In this document: positions 45,270-54,201 of the stretch, piece after piece
Numbering within the stretch: position 1 is the first letter of the stretch
Layout: each line of letters opens with the position of its first letter
Origin: Bacillus australimaris
GTDB lineage: Bacteria > Bacillota > Bacilli > Bacillales > Bacillaceae
Direction: 5' to 3'
DNA: 64,000 nt
NCBI RefSeq assembly: GCF_001307105.1
Contig: NZ_LGYN01000001.1
Span: 434,001-498,000, forward strand
Notes under the pieces: generated by a model
The model's database searches: none
What the model saw: only the letters and a program-made list of their open reading frames with translations
What the model was told of the DNA's origin: nothing
Position numbers and translations under genes: made by a program

Positions 45270-45964
45270 CGTTTACAGCTGGAGATTGGCTGCGAATTTT
45301 TTTACAGGTACTTGAACGCCTGCCACTCACTTTTCTTATTATTGCAGTGTCATTGCTATTTGCTATCATCATAGGACTCGTATTTGCATGCATTCGTATT
45401 AAACATATCCCAGTGTTGAAGCAATTGGCCGTCGTTTATTTATCTTTTACACGAAGTACGCCTTTAATTGTTCAGTTATTCTTAATTTATTTTGGACTGC
45501 CTCAGCTTTTACTTTTGGCAGGGATTGAAATCAATCATTGGGATCGTGTGTTATTTGTGATGATGACATTTTCTTTACATACGGGTGCTTATTTATCTGA
45601 AGTTTTTCGCAGTGCGTATTCATCTGTTGGGAAAGATCAGCTTGAAGCGGCCTACATTGTTGGGATGACAGATACTCAGGCCTTGATCAGGATCATTATT
45701 CCCCAGGCCTTTCTCATTGCACTGCCAAACCTCGGAAATTACACCATTGATCTCGTGAAAGACACGGCGATTGCGTTTACGATCGGGCTCATTGATATCA
45801 TGGGACAGGTGAAGATCATTCTAGGTAATAACTATGGAATCGGCATGTTTGAAGTGTATGTGATCATTGCGATTGTGTACTGGCTTATATGTATGTGCAT
45901 TGAACTGATCACCATGCTGCTTGAAAAGAAATTTGTGAAAGGCCGCACCAGCCTGTCACGCTAA
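45266..45964 (+). CDS. ABC transporter permease 1
   Basis: 232 residues, five membrane helices, with the permease EAA-type loop EAAYIVGMTDTQALIRIIIPQ (first 20: EAAYIVGMTDTQALIRIIIP). HisMQ family. Overlaps the binding-protein gene by 4 bp. Confidence 0.9.
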   Translation: MTFTAGDWLRIFLQVLERLPLTFLIIAVSLLFAIIIGLVFACIRIKHIPVLKQLAVVYLSFTRSTPLIVQLFLIYFGLPQLLLLAGIEINHWDRVLFVMMTFSLHTGAYLSEVFRSAYSSVGKDQLEAAYIVGMTDTQALIRIIIPQAFLIALPNLGNYTIDLVKDTAIAFTIGLIDIMGQVKIILGNNYGIGMFEVYVIIAIVYWLICMCIELITMLLEKKFVKGRTSLSR

Positions 45965-45976
45965 GGAGGCGATTTG

Positions 45977-46690
45977 ATGCAAACCATTGATATTCCATTT
46001 GCGATTGACCAAGTACCTCATATTCTAAAGGGCGTTCCTTTTACCTTATTGATTGCACTTGTTTCCATGGCTGTGAGCCTTTTAATTGGATCTGTTTTTG
46101 CTTTCATTCGTCTCTTTCGTATCCCTGTCTTTAGACAGTTTGTCACGCTCTATGTCTCCTTTTTTAGAGGAACGCCTCTTATTGTTCAACTGTTTGCTTT
46201 CTTTTATGGGCTACCTTTTCTTTTAACGAGCATGAGCGGCACATTCGGGCTGACTTTTCATCCGGATATCGTCTCCCCGTTAGCTGTTGCCCTTATTACC
46301 TTCAGCCTCCATTCAGCCGCCCATTTAACAGAGGTGGTTCGGAGTGCGCTTTTCGCGGTAGACAAAGGGCAGCTTGAAGCGGCAAAAATTGTAGGTATGA
46401 CCACAAGGCAGGCGATGCTGCGCATTATTTTGCCGCAGGCATTTGTTGTCGCCTTACCGAACCTAGGCAATCAGCTCGTTCAGCTATTAAAAGCGACATC
46501 TCTTGCGTTTACAATTGGTGTACTCGAAATCATGGGTATTTCCCGAATCATTGCAAATGATGGGTATCAGTTTTTAGAAACTTACCTCGTCTCTGCTTTG
46601 ATCTATTGGCTGCTGAGCATTTTCTTTGAATTAGCTTTTGCCTTGTTAGAGAAGCGTGTCAGCGTGTACGGAAGATCTCTCGGACGTTAA
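45977..46690 (+). CDS. ABC transporter permease 2
   Basis: 237 residues from ATG 45977 with AAGGAGG upstream (a TTG one codon earlier is also open). HisMQ permease with loop EAAKIVGMTTRQAMLRIILP. It pairs with permease 1 and follows it by 12 bp. Confidence 0.9.
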   Translation: MQTIDIPFAIDQVPHILKGVPFTLLIALVSMAVSLLIGSVFAFIRLFRIPVFRQFVTLYVSFFRGTPLIVQLFAFFYGLPFLLTSMSGTFGLTFHPDIVSPLAVALITFSLHSAAHLTEVVRSALFAVDKGQLEAAKIVGMTTRQAMLRIILPQAFVVALPNLGNQLVQLLKATSLAFTIGVLEIMGISRIIANDGYQFLETYLVSALIYWLLSIFFELAFALLEKRVSVYGRSLGR

Positions 46691-46728
46691 AAAATCGATC
46701 AGGCCCGAAAACCTGATCGATTTTTTTA
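46688..46728 (+). terminator. Terminator of the ABC operon
   Basis: Stem AAAATCGATCAGG / CCTGATCGATTTT with T run. Confidence 0.85.
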
Positions 46729-46965
46729 TTCATTCTTTTTGTTTGGTGTGTTAGACAGTTTCTTTGGTGCGGGTTTTAGTTTTGGGCCTGAGCCAAATAC
46801 GACAGGTACAAATTCCATCTATGCTGCGGCCATCTGCCTTCCTTGCTTTCTTCCCCTCTTGAGAAGTTAAACAATTGCATCAATTAGATCAGGCTTAGAG
46901 GCATCTTTTCACTTATCACTATTCAACCACGGCTCTCTTTATGAAAATGACCTGATCACATAAAA

Positions 46966-46993
46966 AAAGAGAATGGCTTATGCCATTCCCTTT
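46966..46993 (-). terminator. Terminator after bdhA
   Basis: AATGGC / GCCATT hairpin extended by AAAG/CTTT, with T run on the minus strand. The rest of 46729-46965 has no clear gene. Confidence 0.7.
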
Positions 46994-47003
46994 GTTATCC
47001 TAC

Positions 47004-48044
47004 TTATTCAGCACTAACTAAAATTTTCACTTGATCTTTTTCATTGATTAATGCATGGAAACCATCCTCGATCACATCGTCCAGCTTGATTTTTTTCGTG
47101 ACGAGCGTGTCTGCAGAGAAATAGCCTTTTCTCATTAAGTTTAATACAGATGGGAATACGTCTCTGTAGCCGATAATTCCTTTCACTGTACGTTCTTTAA
47201 TGACGATGTCGTTTGGCATAATTTCTGCGCCTTTTTCCCAAATACTCACAATGACTGTTTCGCCTGCAATTTTAGTTGATTGAATTGCTTGCTTCAATAC
47301 AACAGGTACACCTGTCACTTCAAAAGAAACATCGACGCCACCGTTTGTACGGCGTGCAATTTCTTGAACAACATCTTCATATTGAGAAGGATCTACAATG
47401 ATAGCCCCGAGCTCTTTTGCTTTCTCTTGGCGTTCTTTTGATAATTCAACTGCATAAATATCAGTAGCACCAGCTGCTTTTAATGCTTCAATGACAAGCA
47501 AACCAATTGGTCCGCAGCCAAACACAGCCGCTGTATCTCCAGCTTGTACTTTACTAGAACGAACAGCATATAAAGCAACTGCAGAAGGCTCAACAAGCGC
47601 GCCTTGCTCATATGAGATTTCGTCTGGTAATAAATGAAGTAATTCTTCATCGACTGATACATATTCAGAGAATCCACCGCCGCCTCCGGCAAGTCCTAAA
47701 AAGCCCATGTTTTCATCTAAGTTATAAGCACCTTGATGCCCGTGAGTTGCAAAAATAGGCTCAACAACCACTCGATCGCCTACTTTGTAATTGCTCACGC
47801 CTTCTCCTACTTCAACAACCTCACCAGAGAACTCGTGTCCCAGTGTAACTGGTGCTTTTTCTTTTGTAAGTGGATGAGGTTCATTCACTGGAATGAAGAT
47901 CGGCCCGCCTAAATATTCATGTAAATCACTACCACAAATGCCGCACCATTTTACTTTCAGTTTCACTTTTCCTGGAGCAACTGTTGGTTCGTCAATTTCC
48001 TCTAGTCGAATGTCCTTTTGATCGTGCCAGCGTAGTGCTTTCAT
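47004..48044 (-). CDS. bdhA: (R,R)-Butanediol dehydrogenase / acetoin reductase
   Basis: 346 residues from ATG 48044 (AAAAGGAG upstream), the length of B. subtilis BdhA. Zinc medium-chain dehydrogenase: CGICGSDLHEYLGGPIF (catalytic Cys about 37), GHEFSGEV, Rossmann FGCGPIGLLV (about residue 172). Unlike many relatives it lacks the four-Cys structural zinc loop and instead has a HGHQGAYNLDEN loop, as in BdhA. Reduces acetoin to 2,3-butanediol. Confidence 0.92.
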   Translation of the reverse strand: MKALRWHDQKDIRLEEIDEPTVAPGKVKLKVKWCGICGSDLHEYLGGPIFIPVNEPHPLTKEKAPVTLGHEFSGEVVEVGEGVSNYKVGDRVVVEPIFATHGHQGAYNLDENMGFLGLAGGGGGFSEYVSVDEELLHLLPDEISYEQGALVEPSAVALYAVRSSKVQAGDTAAVFGCGPIGLLVIEALKAAGATDIYAVELSKERQEKAKELGAIIVDPSQYEDVVQEIARRTNGGVDVSFEVTGVPVVLKQAIQSTKIAGETVIVSIWEKGAEIMPNDIVIKERTVKGIIGYRDVFPSVLNLMRKGYFSADTLVTKKIKLDDVIEDGFHALINEKDQVKILVSAE

Positions 48045-48114
48045 TTGTAAGACTCCTTTTCTCATCAATTTAATTAACTTACTTAAATAATGATAACATA
48101 ATTTTTTTAATTTT

Positions 48115-49335
48115 CTAAGTAGGATGCACTATTTTTTTTATAGTCAATGGACGAAAGATGACAAAACATAGCAATAAACAGACAAGAAGCATACATATAC
48201 ACCCAATGATGACGGAGGTTCTGATAGATAAAACATGAGCGAGTCCGCCAAATATCCCTGTCGTGGCTATTGTCAAAATGGCTTCAATTAAAGCATAAAA
48301 GCTGGCTATCCTCCCCATCACCTTTACTGGGATATTTGTTTGATAGAATGTCATAAAACCCGTGTTCGCAAATGCTAAAAAGAAGGCTAAAACAAAAAAT
48401 CCAATGGCAGCTGCAAATAGTGTGCTTGAAACAGCGTAAAAGAGATAGCCAAATGCCACAAACAAGCTGCCGACCCCAAGCATCATCGAAACGGACAGCC
48501 TCTCGACAATGACCGAGTTAAGACTTGCCCCTGCGATGATACCTGCTCCCGCCACACTGACAAGAAGGCCATATTCTGTATCAGTCAGCATCAGTACTTC
48601 TTTTGCAAAAGCTGTTTCAAGTGAATCAATCGCAGTAGGCAGTACCGATATCGCCGCACTAAATAATAAATACACCGCCATGATCTGGCGTGATGTCAGA
48701 CTAAATCGAAGAACAAGCTTTGCATCCTCTTTTAACATTGAAAGAGAAAACCCCTTTTCGCCAGCATCTGTTTTTAGCAAATTCGGTAAACACATCGTTA
48801 AAAGAGCAGATATCAACAGGCAGACTGCATTCACATAAATTGAAAGAATAGGTGTCCCAATTAGAAAGAGCAAGCCTGCTGCTGCGGGGCCAAGTAAAAA
48901 TCCACCTGATTGTAATAAAGACCGAATAGCATTGAACCGCTTTCGGTTATCCGCCGGGATCAGCCCTGTCATATACACCATCGATGCTGGATGAAACATC
49001 GCCTGTGCCATCTGAATACAAAATACCATGACATAGAGTATCAGCAGATGTCCTGAAAATAAAGCAAATGGGATACATGCAATGAAAATAGCACGGATGA
49101 TATCTAAACTGATCATCACATGCCGCTGATTCAGTCTGTCAATCAAACTGCCAGACCAGCTATTGGTCAAAAGTGCAGCCGCCGGTCTGAGCATATAGAC
49201 AGTTGTTACAGCAAGCACAGAGCCCGTTTCTTGAAAAATGAGCAGATGGAGGGCGATCATATAAATCCATTCTCCTATGTTCGCAATCCCGATGGCTCCA
49301 AGTAAAATACTCATATCACGCCAATGTGTTTTCAT
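48115..49335 (-). CDS. MFS transporter under T-box control
   Basis: 406 residues, about twelve membrane helices, of the drug/siderophore exporter-like MFS group (MdtH/EntS-like) with GSLIDRLNQRHVMI between helices 2 and 3. ATG with GGGGGC upstream. Its mRNA begins with a T-box riboswitch with a UGG specifier, so it should be turned on when tryptophan-charged tRNA falls. It may move tryptophan or a precursor; whether import or export is unknown. Confidence 0.85.
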   Translation of the reverse strand: MKTHWRDMSILLGAIGIANIGEWIYMIALHLLIFQETGSVLAVTTVYMLRPAAALLTNSWSGSLIDRLNQRHVMISLDIIRAIFIACIPFALFSGHLLILYVMVFCIQMAQAMFHPASMVYMTGLIPADNRKRFNAIRSLLQSGGFLLGPAAAGLLFLIGTPILSIYVNAVCLLISALLTMCLPNLLKTDAGEKGFSLSMLKEDAKLVLRFSLTSRQIMAVYLLFSAAISVLPTAIDSLETAFAKEVLMLTDTEYGLLVSVAGAGIIAGASLNSVIVERLSVSMMLGVGSLFVAFGYLFYAVSSTLFAAAIGFFVLAFFLAFANTGFMTFYQTNIPVKVMGRIASFYALIEAILTIATTGIFGGLAHVLSIRTSVIIGCICMLLVCLLLCFVIFRPLTIKKIVHPT

Positions 49336-49360
49336 GGTTGCCCCCTATTTTTTTGTCATA

Positions 49361-49660
49361 AAAAAATCCCGCCCCCAAGACATTTCTGTCTTGAGGACGG
49401 GATTTACTCCGTGTTGCCACCTCAGTTCATTCATCTGTTCCCAGATGAACCTTAGCAGGTCATCATTTAACCCTTCTCTGTAACGGGAGAAATTCGCTGC
49501 ACCACCATCCGAAGGAATCCGGTGCAGAGCTAAGAGGCTTGGTTCCATCATGCTCCCCAGCTCCTTCCCAGCTTCGCGGAGTTCTCTGTGTGAGGCAGCT
49601 ATGATGTACTTTTCTCTATTTACGCTGTGTCTTTTTTCATCACGATCTTCAGCTGAATTG
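49361..49660 (-). ncRNA. T-box riboswitch, probable tRNA-Trp specificity
   Basis: On the minus strand this leader contains the T-box block GAGGTGGCAACACGG (49423-49409 region), followed by a terminator with a long stem (49361-49405) and T run. Stem I shows the usual AGAGAACTCC-like element and, on its 3' side near 49549-49545, ATGATGGAACC with a TGG specifier followed by A. The antiterminator TGGC would pair with a tRNA ending GCCA, as tRNA-Trp (discriminator G) does. The start of the RNA is set by the promoter at 49667-49695. Confidence 0.85.
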
Positions 49661-49666
49661 TTACAT

Positions 49667-49695
49667 ATTGTACTGCGCCTCGATCAAAGCGTCAA
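49667..49695 (-). promoter_or_regulatory. Sigma-A promoter of the T-box leader
   Basis: Minus strand: -35 TTGACG (49695-49690), 17 bp, -10 TACAAT (49672-49667). Confidence 0.75.
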
Positions 49696-49707
49696 TGTTT
49701 TTTCATG

Positions 49708-50460
49708 TTAATCCACATAAATCATTTTTCTGGTCATGCCGCCATCAACAACTAAATCTGTGCCCGTCACAAATTGATTGTCTTCATCTGTTAAATAAAA
49801 ACAAGCTTTCACAATATCCTTTGGCGTGCCGACTCGATTAGAAAGATGCTGCTGATGGTCAATTTCTCGAAGACTTTTCTCATCCTTCGTTTCAATCCAT
49901 CCAGGAGAAATGCTATTCACCGTAATGTGATCTTGGCTGAAAGAAGCCGCCAATGCATGAGTCAATGCGGAAATCCCGCCTTTTGATGCGGCATATGCTT
50001 CCGTATGAGGCTCTGACATAGTCGCACGGGTAGATGAAATGTTCACAATGGAACCACCTTTTGGATTCTCTTTCATATAACGTGCTGCCTCTCTTGCACA
50101 TAAAAAAGTTCCTCTCAGGTTTGTTTGCAGCACATGATCCCACTCATCGACTGATAACTCATAAGGCGATGCTGTGCACATGACGCCGGCATTATTGATG
50201 AGGATATCAATCGTTTTAAATTGCTCCGCCGCAAATGTCATCAAGCGCTGGATCTCCTTCTCTTGTTTCACATCCGTCTTGATAAAATAAACTTCAAAGG
50301 ACTCTTTTCTCAGCTGCTTCTCCAAACGTTTGCCCTTCTCTTCATCTATATCCGCAAGCACCACACATGCTCCTTCTTTAGCATAGCCAGAGGCGATTGA
50401 TTCACCAATTCCATTGGCTGCGCCTGTGATGATGACGGTTTTCCCTTTAAAATGCAGCAT
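49708..50460 (-). CDS. Short-chain dehydrogenase/reductase
   Basis: 250 residues, classical SDR: TGAANGIG (residue about 12), NNAGV (about 88), catalytic Ser in NISSTRA and YAASK (about 155). Related to glucose 1-dehydrogenase and 3-oxoacyl-ACP reductase-type enzymes. Substrate unknown. AAAGGAAT before the ATG. Confidence 0.86.
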   Translation of the reverse strand: MLHFKGKTVIITGAANGIGESIASGYAKEGACVVLADIDEEKGKRLEKQLRKESFEVYFIKTDVKQEKEIQRLMTFAAEQFKTIDILINNAGVMCTASPYELSVDEWDHVLQTNLRGTFLCAREAARYMKENPKGGSIVNISSTRATMSEPHTEAYAASKGGISALTHALAASFSQDHITVNSISPGWIETKDEKSLREIDHQQHLSNRVGTPKDIVKACFYLTDEDNQFVTGTDLVVDGGMTRKMIYVD

Positions 50461-50500
50461 ATGATTGATTCCTTTCTATAACTCGGATGAATGAAGTATT

Positions 50501-51274
50501 TTATTCTTTTCTGAAAAGTGCGATCCAGTCATCCACTTCTATTGATTCTATTTGTTCGTCTGTCATCTTTAACCTATAATATTGCTTTATTTTCTCGTTA
50601 GCATCTAACATGTAATCTGTAACGATCTCTTCTTCCTTTAACGATTTCGTTGTTCGTTTTACCCATTCCTGAAAAGGATAACGTTTTTTTCGTTCCACTG
50701 ATCTCACTTCTTTTAATCCCTCTTCTAAAAACAATTTTCCCCATTGTTTTGTCGATAGACAGGAGACATGACTTGGGTCTCTCAATCGTTCTAGCTGATT
50801 GATAAAAAGAGCGAGCTCTTCATCATTTGGCGAAATATTATCAATAAAGAAAAACAGACCATTTGACTTTAATACACGAGCAGCCTCTTTGGCAAACTGC
50901 TCTGGGTGCGGGAAATGGTGTGCAGCAATTCGGCATGTGACCATATCAAAGGTTCCATCTAAAAAAGGGAGGCTTTCCGCATCCGCTAGTACATAAAAAA
51001 TTTGTGGATATCCTTTTAAATGAAGTGCTGTATTAGAAAGCATCTCTCTCGTTAAATCCGTTGCAAACACTTGATTCACATATGGAGCTAGTGCTTTTGC
51101 TGTATGACCGCCACCGGTTGCGATATCGAGTACGACCCAGCTTTCTTCTGGTGCTGCCCATTCAACGATTACATCTAAGTCTGCTCCCTTTGCATGAGTT
51201 TGACTCGTCACATACTTTTCTGCATTTCTCCCGAATTGTTCTACAACTCTTCTTTTTGCCTGATCTGAATTCAT
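50501..51274 (-). CDS. Class I SAM-dependent methyltransferase (UbiE/YcgJ type)
   Basis: 257 residues. Motif I VLDIATGGGHTAKAL (about residue 47), FATDLTREML, ADAESLPFLDGTFDMVTCR (motif IV region). Substrate unknown. GGAGGAAC before the ATG. Same direction as and 40 bp upstream of the SDR gene, so they may be co-transcribed. Confidence 0.86.
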   Translation of the reverse strand: MNSDQAKRRVVEQFGRNAEKYVTSQTHAKGADLDVIVEWAAPEESWVVLDIATGGGHTAKALAPYVNQVFATDLTREMLSNTALHLKGYPQIFYVLADAESLPFLDGTFDMVTCRIAAHHFPHPEQFAKEAARVLKSNGLFFFIDNISPNDEELALFINQLERLRDPSHVSCLSTKQWGKLFLEEGLKEVRSVERKKRYPFQEWVKRTTKSLKEEEIVTDYMLDANEKIKQYYRLKMTDEQIESIEVDDWIALFRKE

Positions 51275-51372
51275 CTGGTTCCTCCCCTTTAAATGATACT
51301 GTTTATTTTATGTGATTTTATCAAAATAAAGAGCCGTCCCATTTTATTGAGCGGCCCCTTTCATGTTAAAAA

Positions 51373-52587
51373 TTATTGAGAAAGCATCCCATGCGGGTCA
51401 ATCACAAATTTCTTCGCCACACCAGAATCAAAATCACTATATCCTTTAGGGGCTTGATCAAGGTCAATGACGGTCGCATTGACGGCTTTGGCGATCTGTG
51501 CTCTTCCGCTTAAAATGGATTTCATTAGACTGCGGTGATACTGCATAACAGGGGTCTGGCCTGTCACAAAGGTATGAGCTTTTGCCCACCCTAGTCCAAT
51601 TCGCACTTTCAGAGAACCAACTTTTGCATCGGCATCCACTGCACCTGGATCTTCTGTGACATAAAGCCCTGGAATTCCGAGCTTACCGCCAACTTTGGTA
51701 ATATCCATAATTGTATTTAATACTGTCGCGGGTGCTTCACCCTGATCTCCATGACCCGAAGCTTCAAAACCGACACAATCGACGGCACAATCGACTTCTG
51801 GCTCCCCTAAAATATTTGCCATTTGTTCACCGATTCGATCATGTTTCCGTAAATTGATCGTCTCGCAGCCAAAGCTTCTGGCCTGCTCCAGCCTCTGCTC
51901 ATTCAGATCGCCAACAATCACAGCAGATGCGCCAAGGAGCTGCGCGGAATGTGCTGCGGCAAGACCTACTGGCCCAGCACCGGCAATATATACGGTGGAA
52001 CCAGGCTTGACTCCAGCCGAATAAGCACCGTGAAAACCTGTCGGGAAAATATCAGAAAGCATCGTCAGATCAAGGATTTTTTCCATCGCTTGATCTTTGT
52101 CTGGAAATTTAAGCAGCTGGAAATCTGCATACGGAACCATGACATACTCGGATTGGCCGCCAACCCATCCGCCCATATCTACATATCCATAGGCAGAGCC
52201 TGGACGGTCCGGGTTTACATTTAAACACACATGGGTTTTTTGTTCCTTACACATGATGCAGCGTCCACAAGCAATATTAAACGGAACGGACACGAGGTCT
52301 CCTTTTTGAATAAATTCCACATCTCGTCCAACCTCAATGACTTCACCTGTAATTTCATGACCAAGGACAAGTCCCTCAGGCGCAGTTGTACGCCCTCTCA
52401 CCATGTGCTGATCACTTCCGCAAATGTTTGTCGTCACTACTTTTAAAATAACGCCATGCTCACATTTGCGCCCCACATTGGCTTTAGGTACACCCGGGCC
52501 ATCTTTTAAGATCAAATCAGGGTATCCAATATCCTCAACTGCTACATTTCCTGCTCCTTTATAAACGACACCTTTGTTTCCCGACAT
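51373..52587 (-). CDS. fdhA: Glutathione-independent formaldehyde dehydrogenase (zinc)
   Basis: 404 residues from ATG 52587 (GGGAGGAAT upstream). Zinc medium-chain dehydrogenase with CGSDQHMVRGRT, GHEITGEV and the structural zinc loop CGRCIMCKEQKTHVC, and AGAGPVGLAAA for NAD. The long inserted GSAYGYVDMGGWVGGQSEYV loop is typical of the Pseudomonas-type FdhA, which keeps its NAD bound and can dismutate aldehydes. With hxlAB this gives the strain two formaldehyde routes. Confidence 0.9.
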   Translation of the reverse strand: MSGNKGVVYKGAGNVAVEDIGYPDLILKDGPGVPKANVGRKCEHGVILKVVTTNICGSDQHMVRGRTTAPEGLVLGHEITGEVIEVGRDVEFIQKGDLVSVPFNIACGRCIMCKEQKTHVCLNVNPDRPGSAYGYVDMGGWVGGQSEYVMVPYADFQLLKFPDKDQAMEKILDLTMLSDIFPTGFHGAYSAGVKPGSTVYIAGAGPVGLAAAHSAQLLGASAVIVGDLNEQRLEQARSFGCETINLRKHDRIGEQMANILGEPEVDCAVDCVGFEASGHGDQGEAPATVLNTIMDITKVGGKLGIPGLYVTEDPGAVDADAKVGSLKVRIGLGWAKAHTFVTGQTPVMQYHRSLMKSILSGRAQIAKAVNATVIDLDQAPKGYSDFDSGVAKKFVIDPHGMLSQ

Positions 52588-52999
52588 GATTTCATTCCTC
52601 CCTTTTTGTTTAAAAATGAAGTCTCTACAATTTTCTCTATTTCTTTCATCATTACCTGCTTCAAATGGCACAATTGATGAAAAAAAAGCGATGATTGTCT
52701 ATCCGGGAGAGAAAAATGTGCCTTCCAGTGAAATAAAAAAGAAAATATTGAAAAAAAAGCTAAACTTTTGCAGAATGGTGTCGATATAAGAAGTAAGCCA
52801 GACAGGTATCCTTAATCGACAAACAAATTCCTTATATATACTATCATTCCTTACACACCTGGCTGGCGCCTACATCACATACAAAAGGCTCTTCTGCTGA
52901 AGAGCCTTTATTATTTTTAATTGGATTGCAAGCAAAGAGGCTCCTCTGACGATGAGCCTCTTCTTTGAGTGCTTGTTCATTACCTGGGAAATATTTTCA
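52588..52999. other. Intergenic region with two hairpins
   Basis: Before 52885 I see only AT-rich sequence and a possible plus-strand open frame (52622-52789) without a ribosome binding site, rejected as a gene. Two hairpins at 52885-52916 (AAAGGCTCTTC / GAAGAGCCTTT) and 52934-52966 (AAAGAGGCTC / GAGCCTCTT) probably terminate the methyltransferase gene on the minus strand. Confidence 0.6.
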
Positions 53000-53611
53000 T
53001 CACTTTAATGCTTTGATACAGATGTATGTATCATAATGATAAATCGAGACGTCTCTAAAGTGATACGCTGAAAATAGGCCGCTGATCTCCTGTTCACTGT
53101 ACGAAGAAAAAGATTGTGAGCGTTTTTGTTCCTTTACCAGCTCCTGCTTTTGGAAAGATAAGAATACTTCTCCATCTACTTGAAGGACGCGGTACACTTC
53201 CTTCATGACTTGCTCAATATCCTTCAAATAATAGATCGTCTGCACTGTAAATAATTTATTGAATGATCTGTCTTCAAAAGGTAAATGCTCTGCCTTACCA
53301 AGTGTGAAGACGGCTTTGTCCTGTTCGGCAAGCTTCTTATGTTTTCTTTTTGCATATTTGACCATATGACGAGAGGCATCCACTCCATATATTTTTCCGC
53401 GGTCAAGCTTTTCTGCTACCTTTGATAAGGTGATGCCTCTTCCTGTTCCGATTTCTAAAATTCGGTCATTTTCTTGTATATTTAAGAGTTGAATCGTCCA
53501 TTCATTGATATTATGATGATTTTTTTCCATATAGCGGGCAACCCATTTTGAGAACAAGCCTTTTGGTTCCCTCATTTGTTTTCCAATCCAGCTTTGAATC
53601 AATGTTAACAC
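53000..53611 (-). CDS. Class I SAM-dependent methyltransferase
   Basis: 203 residues. Motif I ILEIGTGRGITLSKVAEKL (about residue 50), YGVDASRHM, GKAEHLPFEDRSFNK. Resembles phospholipid or small-molecule methyltransferases. GTG start at 53611, or TTG 53602 with AGGTG 6 nt upstream. It is not related in detail to the one at 50501. Confidence 0.84.
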   Translation of the reverse strand: MLTLIQSWIGKQMREPKGLFSKWVARYMEKNHHNINEWTIQLLNIQENDRILEIGTGRGITLSKVAEKLDRGKIYGVDASRHMVKYAKRKHKKLAEQDKAVFTLGKAEHLPFEDRSFNKLFTVQTIYYLKDIEQVMKEVYRVLQVDGEVFLSFQKQELVKEQKRSQSFSSYSEQEISGLFSAYHFRDVSIYHYDTYICIKALK

Positions 53612-53824
53612 CTGCTTTACATGAGTAAATAAACCTATTTACGAATTTTCTTACTTTTCTTATCGGCTCTCACAGAACAAATTTTAAGACCTAGTCCTAA
53701 TTCATTTGTCTTTTATAAGACGGCACCTTTTCAGAAAATGTTTCGCGGGAAGTGAAAAAATTTTGACCTAAATAGGCGTTTTCATTATTTGTGCTGAGAT
53801 TGATTTCGTTTTCTGCATGAGCTG

Positions 53825-53833
53825 CATAATTTA
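53825..53833 (+). promoter_or_regulatory. Sigma-K type -10 upstream of the YjcZ-like gene
   Basis: CATAATTTA fits CATAnnnTA, 38 bp before the start. No clear -35. Confidence 0.35.
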
Positions 53834-53870
53834 TAAATGTATCTTGATTAGATAAAGGTGGTGCTAGATT

Positions 53871-53996
53871 ATGGGCTTTGGCGGTTATTCTGGAGGCTAC
53901 TGCGGTGGCTACGGTGGCGGTTTTGCAGGCGGATTCGCATTGCTTGTTGTACTGTTCATTTTGTTGATCATCATCGGTGCAAGCTGGATTTGCTAA
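53871..53996 (+). CDS. YjcZ family small sporulation protein
   Basis: 41 codons: a Gly/Tyr-rich head (MGFGGYSGGYCGGYGGGFAG) followed by a membrane helix (about residues 21-38) and the end SWIC. This is the YjcZ-type plan found in many copies in Bacillus. AAAGGTGGTG lies about 10 nt before the ATG. A strong terminator follows. Function unknown. Confidence 0.88.
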   Translation: MGFGGYSGGYCGGYGGGFAGGFALLVVLFILLIIIGASWIC

Positions 53997-53999
53997 TGT

Positions 54000-54037
54000 A
54001 AAAGGAGCAGGAAACGTCATGGTTTCCTGCTCCTTTT
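54000..54037. terminator. Strong bidirectional terminator
   Basis: 15-bp perfect stem AAAGGAGCAGGAAAC / GTTTCCTGCTCCTTT (54001-54015, 54022-54036) between the YjcZ-like gene and the convergent 53-residue gene. Confidence 0.9.
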
Positions 54038-54039
54038 CT

Positions 54040-54201
54040 TTAATACCAATAAGCTCGGTACTGATACATATAACGTCTGAGCATTTCTTGTTGCTCTCTT
54101 TGCATTCGGTATGGATTGCCGTACCCGTGCTTTAAGGAATGCGGAATGGATGCATACCCGTGCCCCACAGACGGGAACCTCATATATGGTGACATCGACA
54201 T
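54040..54201 (-). CDS. Small Tyr/Arg-rich protein, possible coat protein
   Basis: 53 codons from ATG 54201 (MSMSPYMRFPSVGHG...), very rich in Tyr, Arg, Met and His and ending MYQYRAYWY. GAGGTGATC lies upstream, about 8 nt away, while the overlapping ATG at 54205 in another frame is only 4 nt from it. Composition resembles small coat proteins. A second open frame of 62 codons (from 54205) overlaps it; its composition is less protein-like. Confidence 0.65.
   Translation of the reverse strand: MSMSPYMRFPSVGHGYASIPHSLKHGYGNPYRMQREQQEMLRRYMYQYRAYWY

Noticed and set aside
46731..46965. A 30-codon minus-strand ORF (MEFVPVVFGSG...) after the ABC operon
   Set aside because: No ribosome binding site and no recognisable family; probably chance or a remnant.
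52574..52789. Plus-strand ORF upstream of fdhA
   Set aside because: No ribosome binding site, overlaps the fdhA start region in antisense, biased low-complexity Lys-rich end.
53697..54020. 107-codon minus-strand ORF over the YjcZ-like gene
   Set aside because: It is antisense to a gene with a clear Gly-rich YjcZ pattern and its own ribosome binding site.
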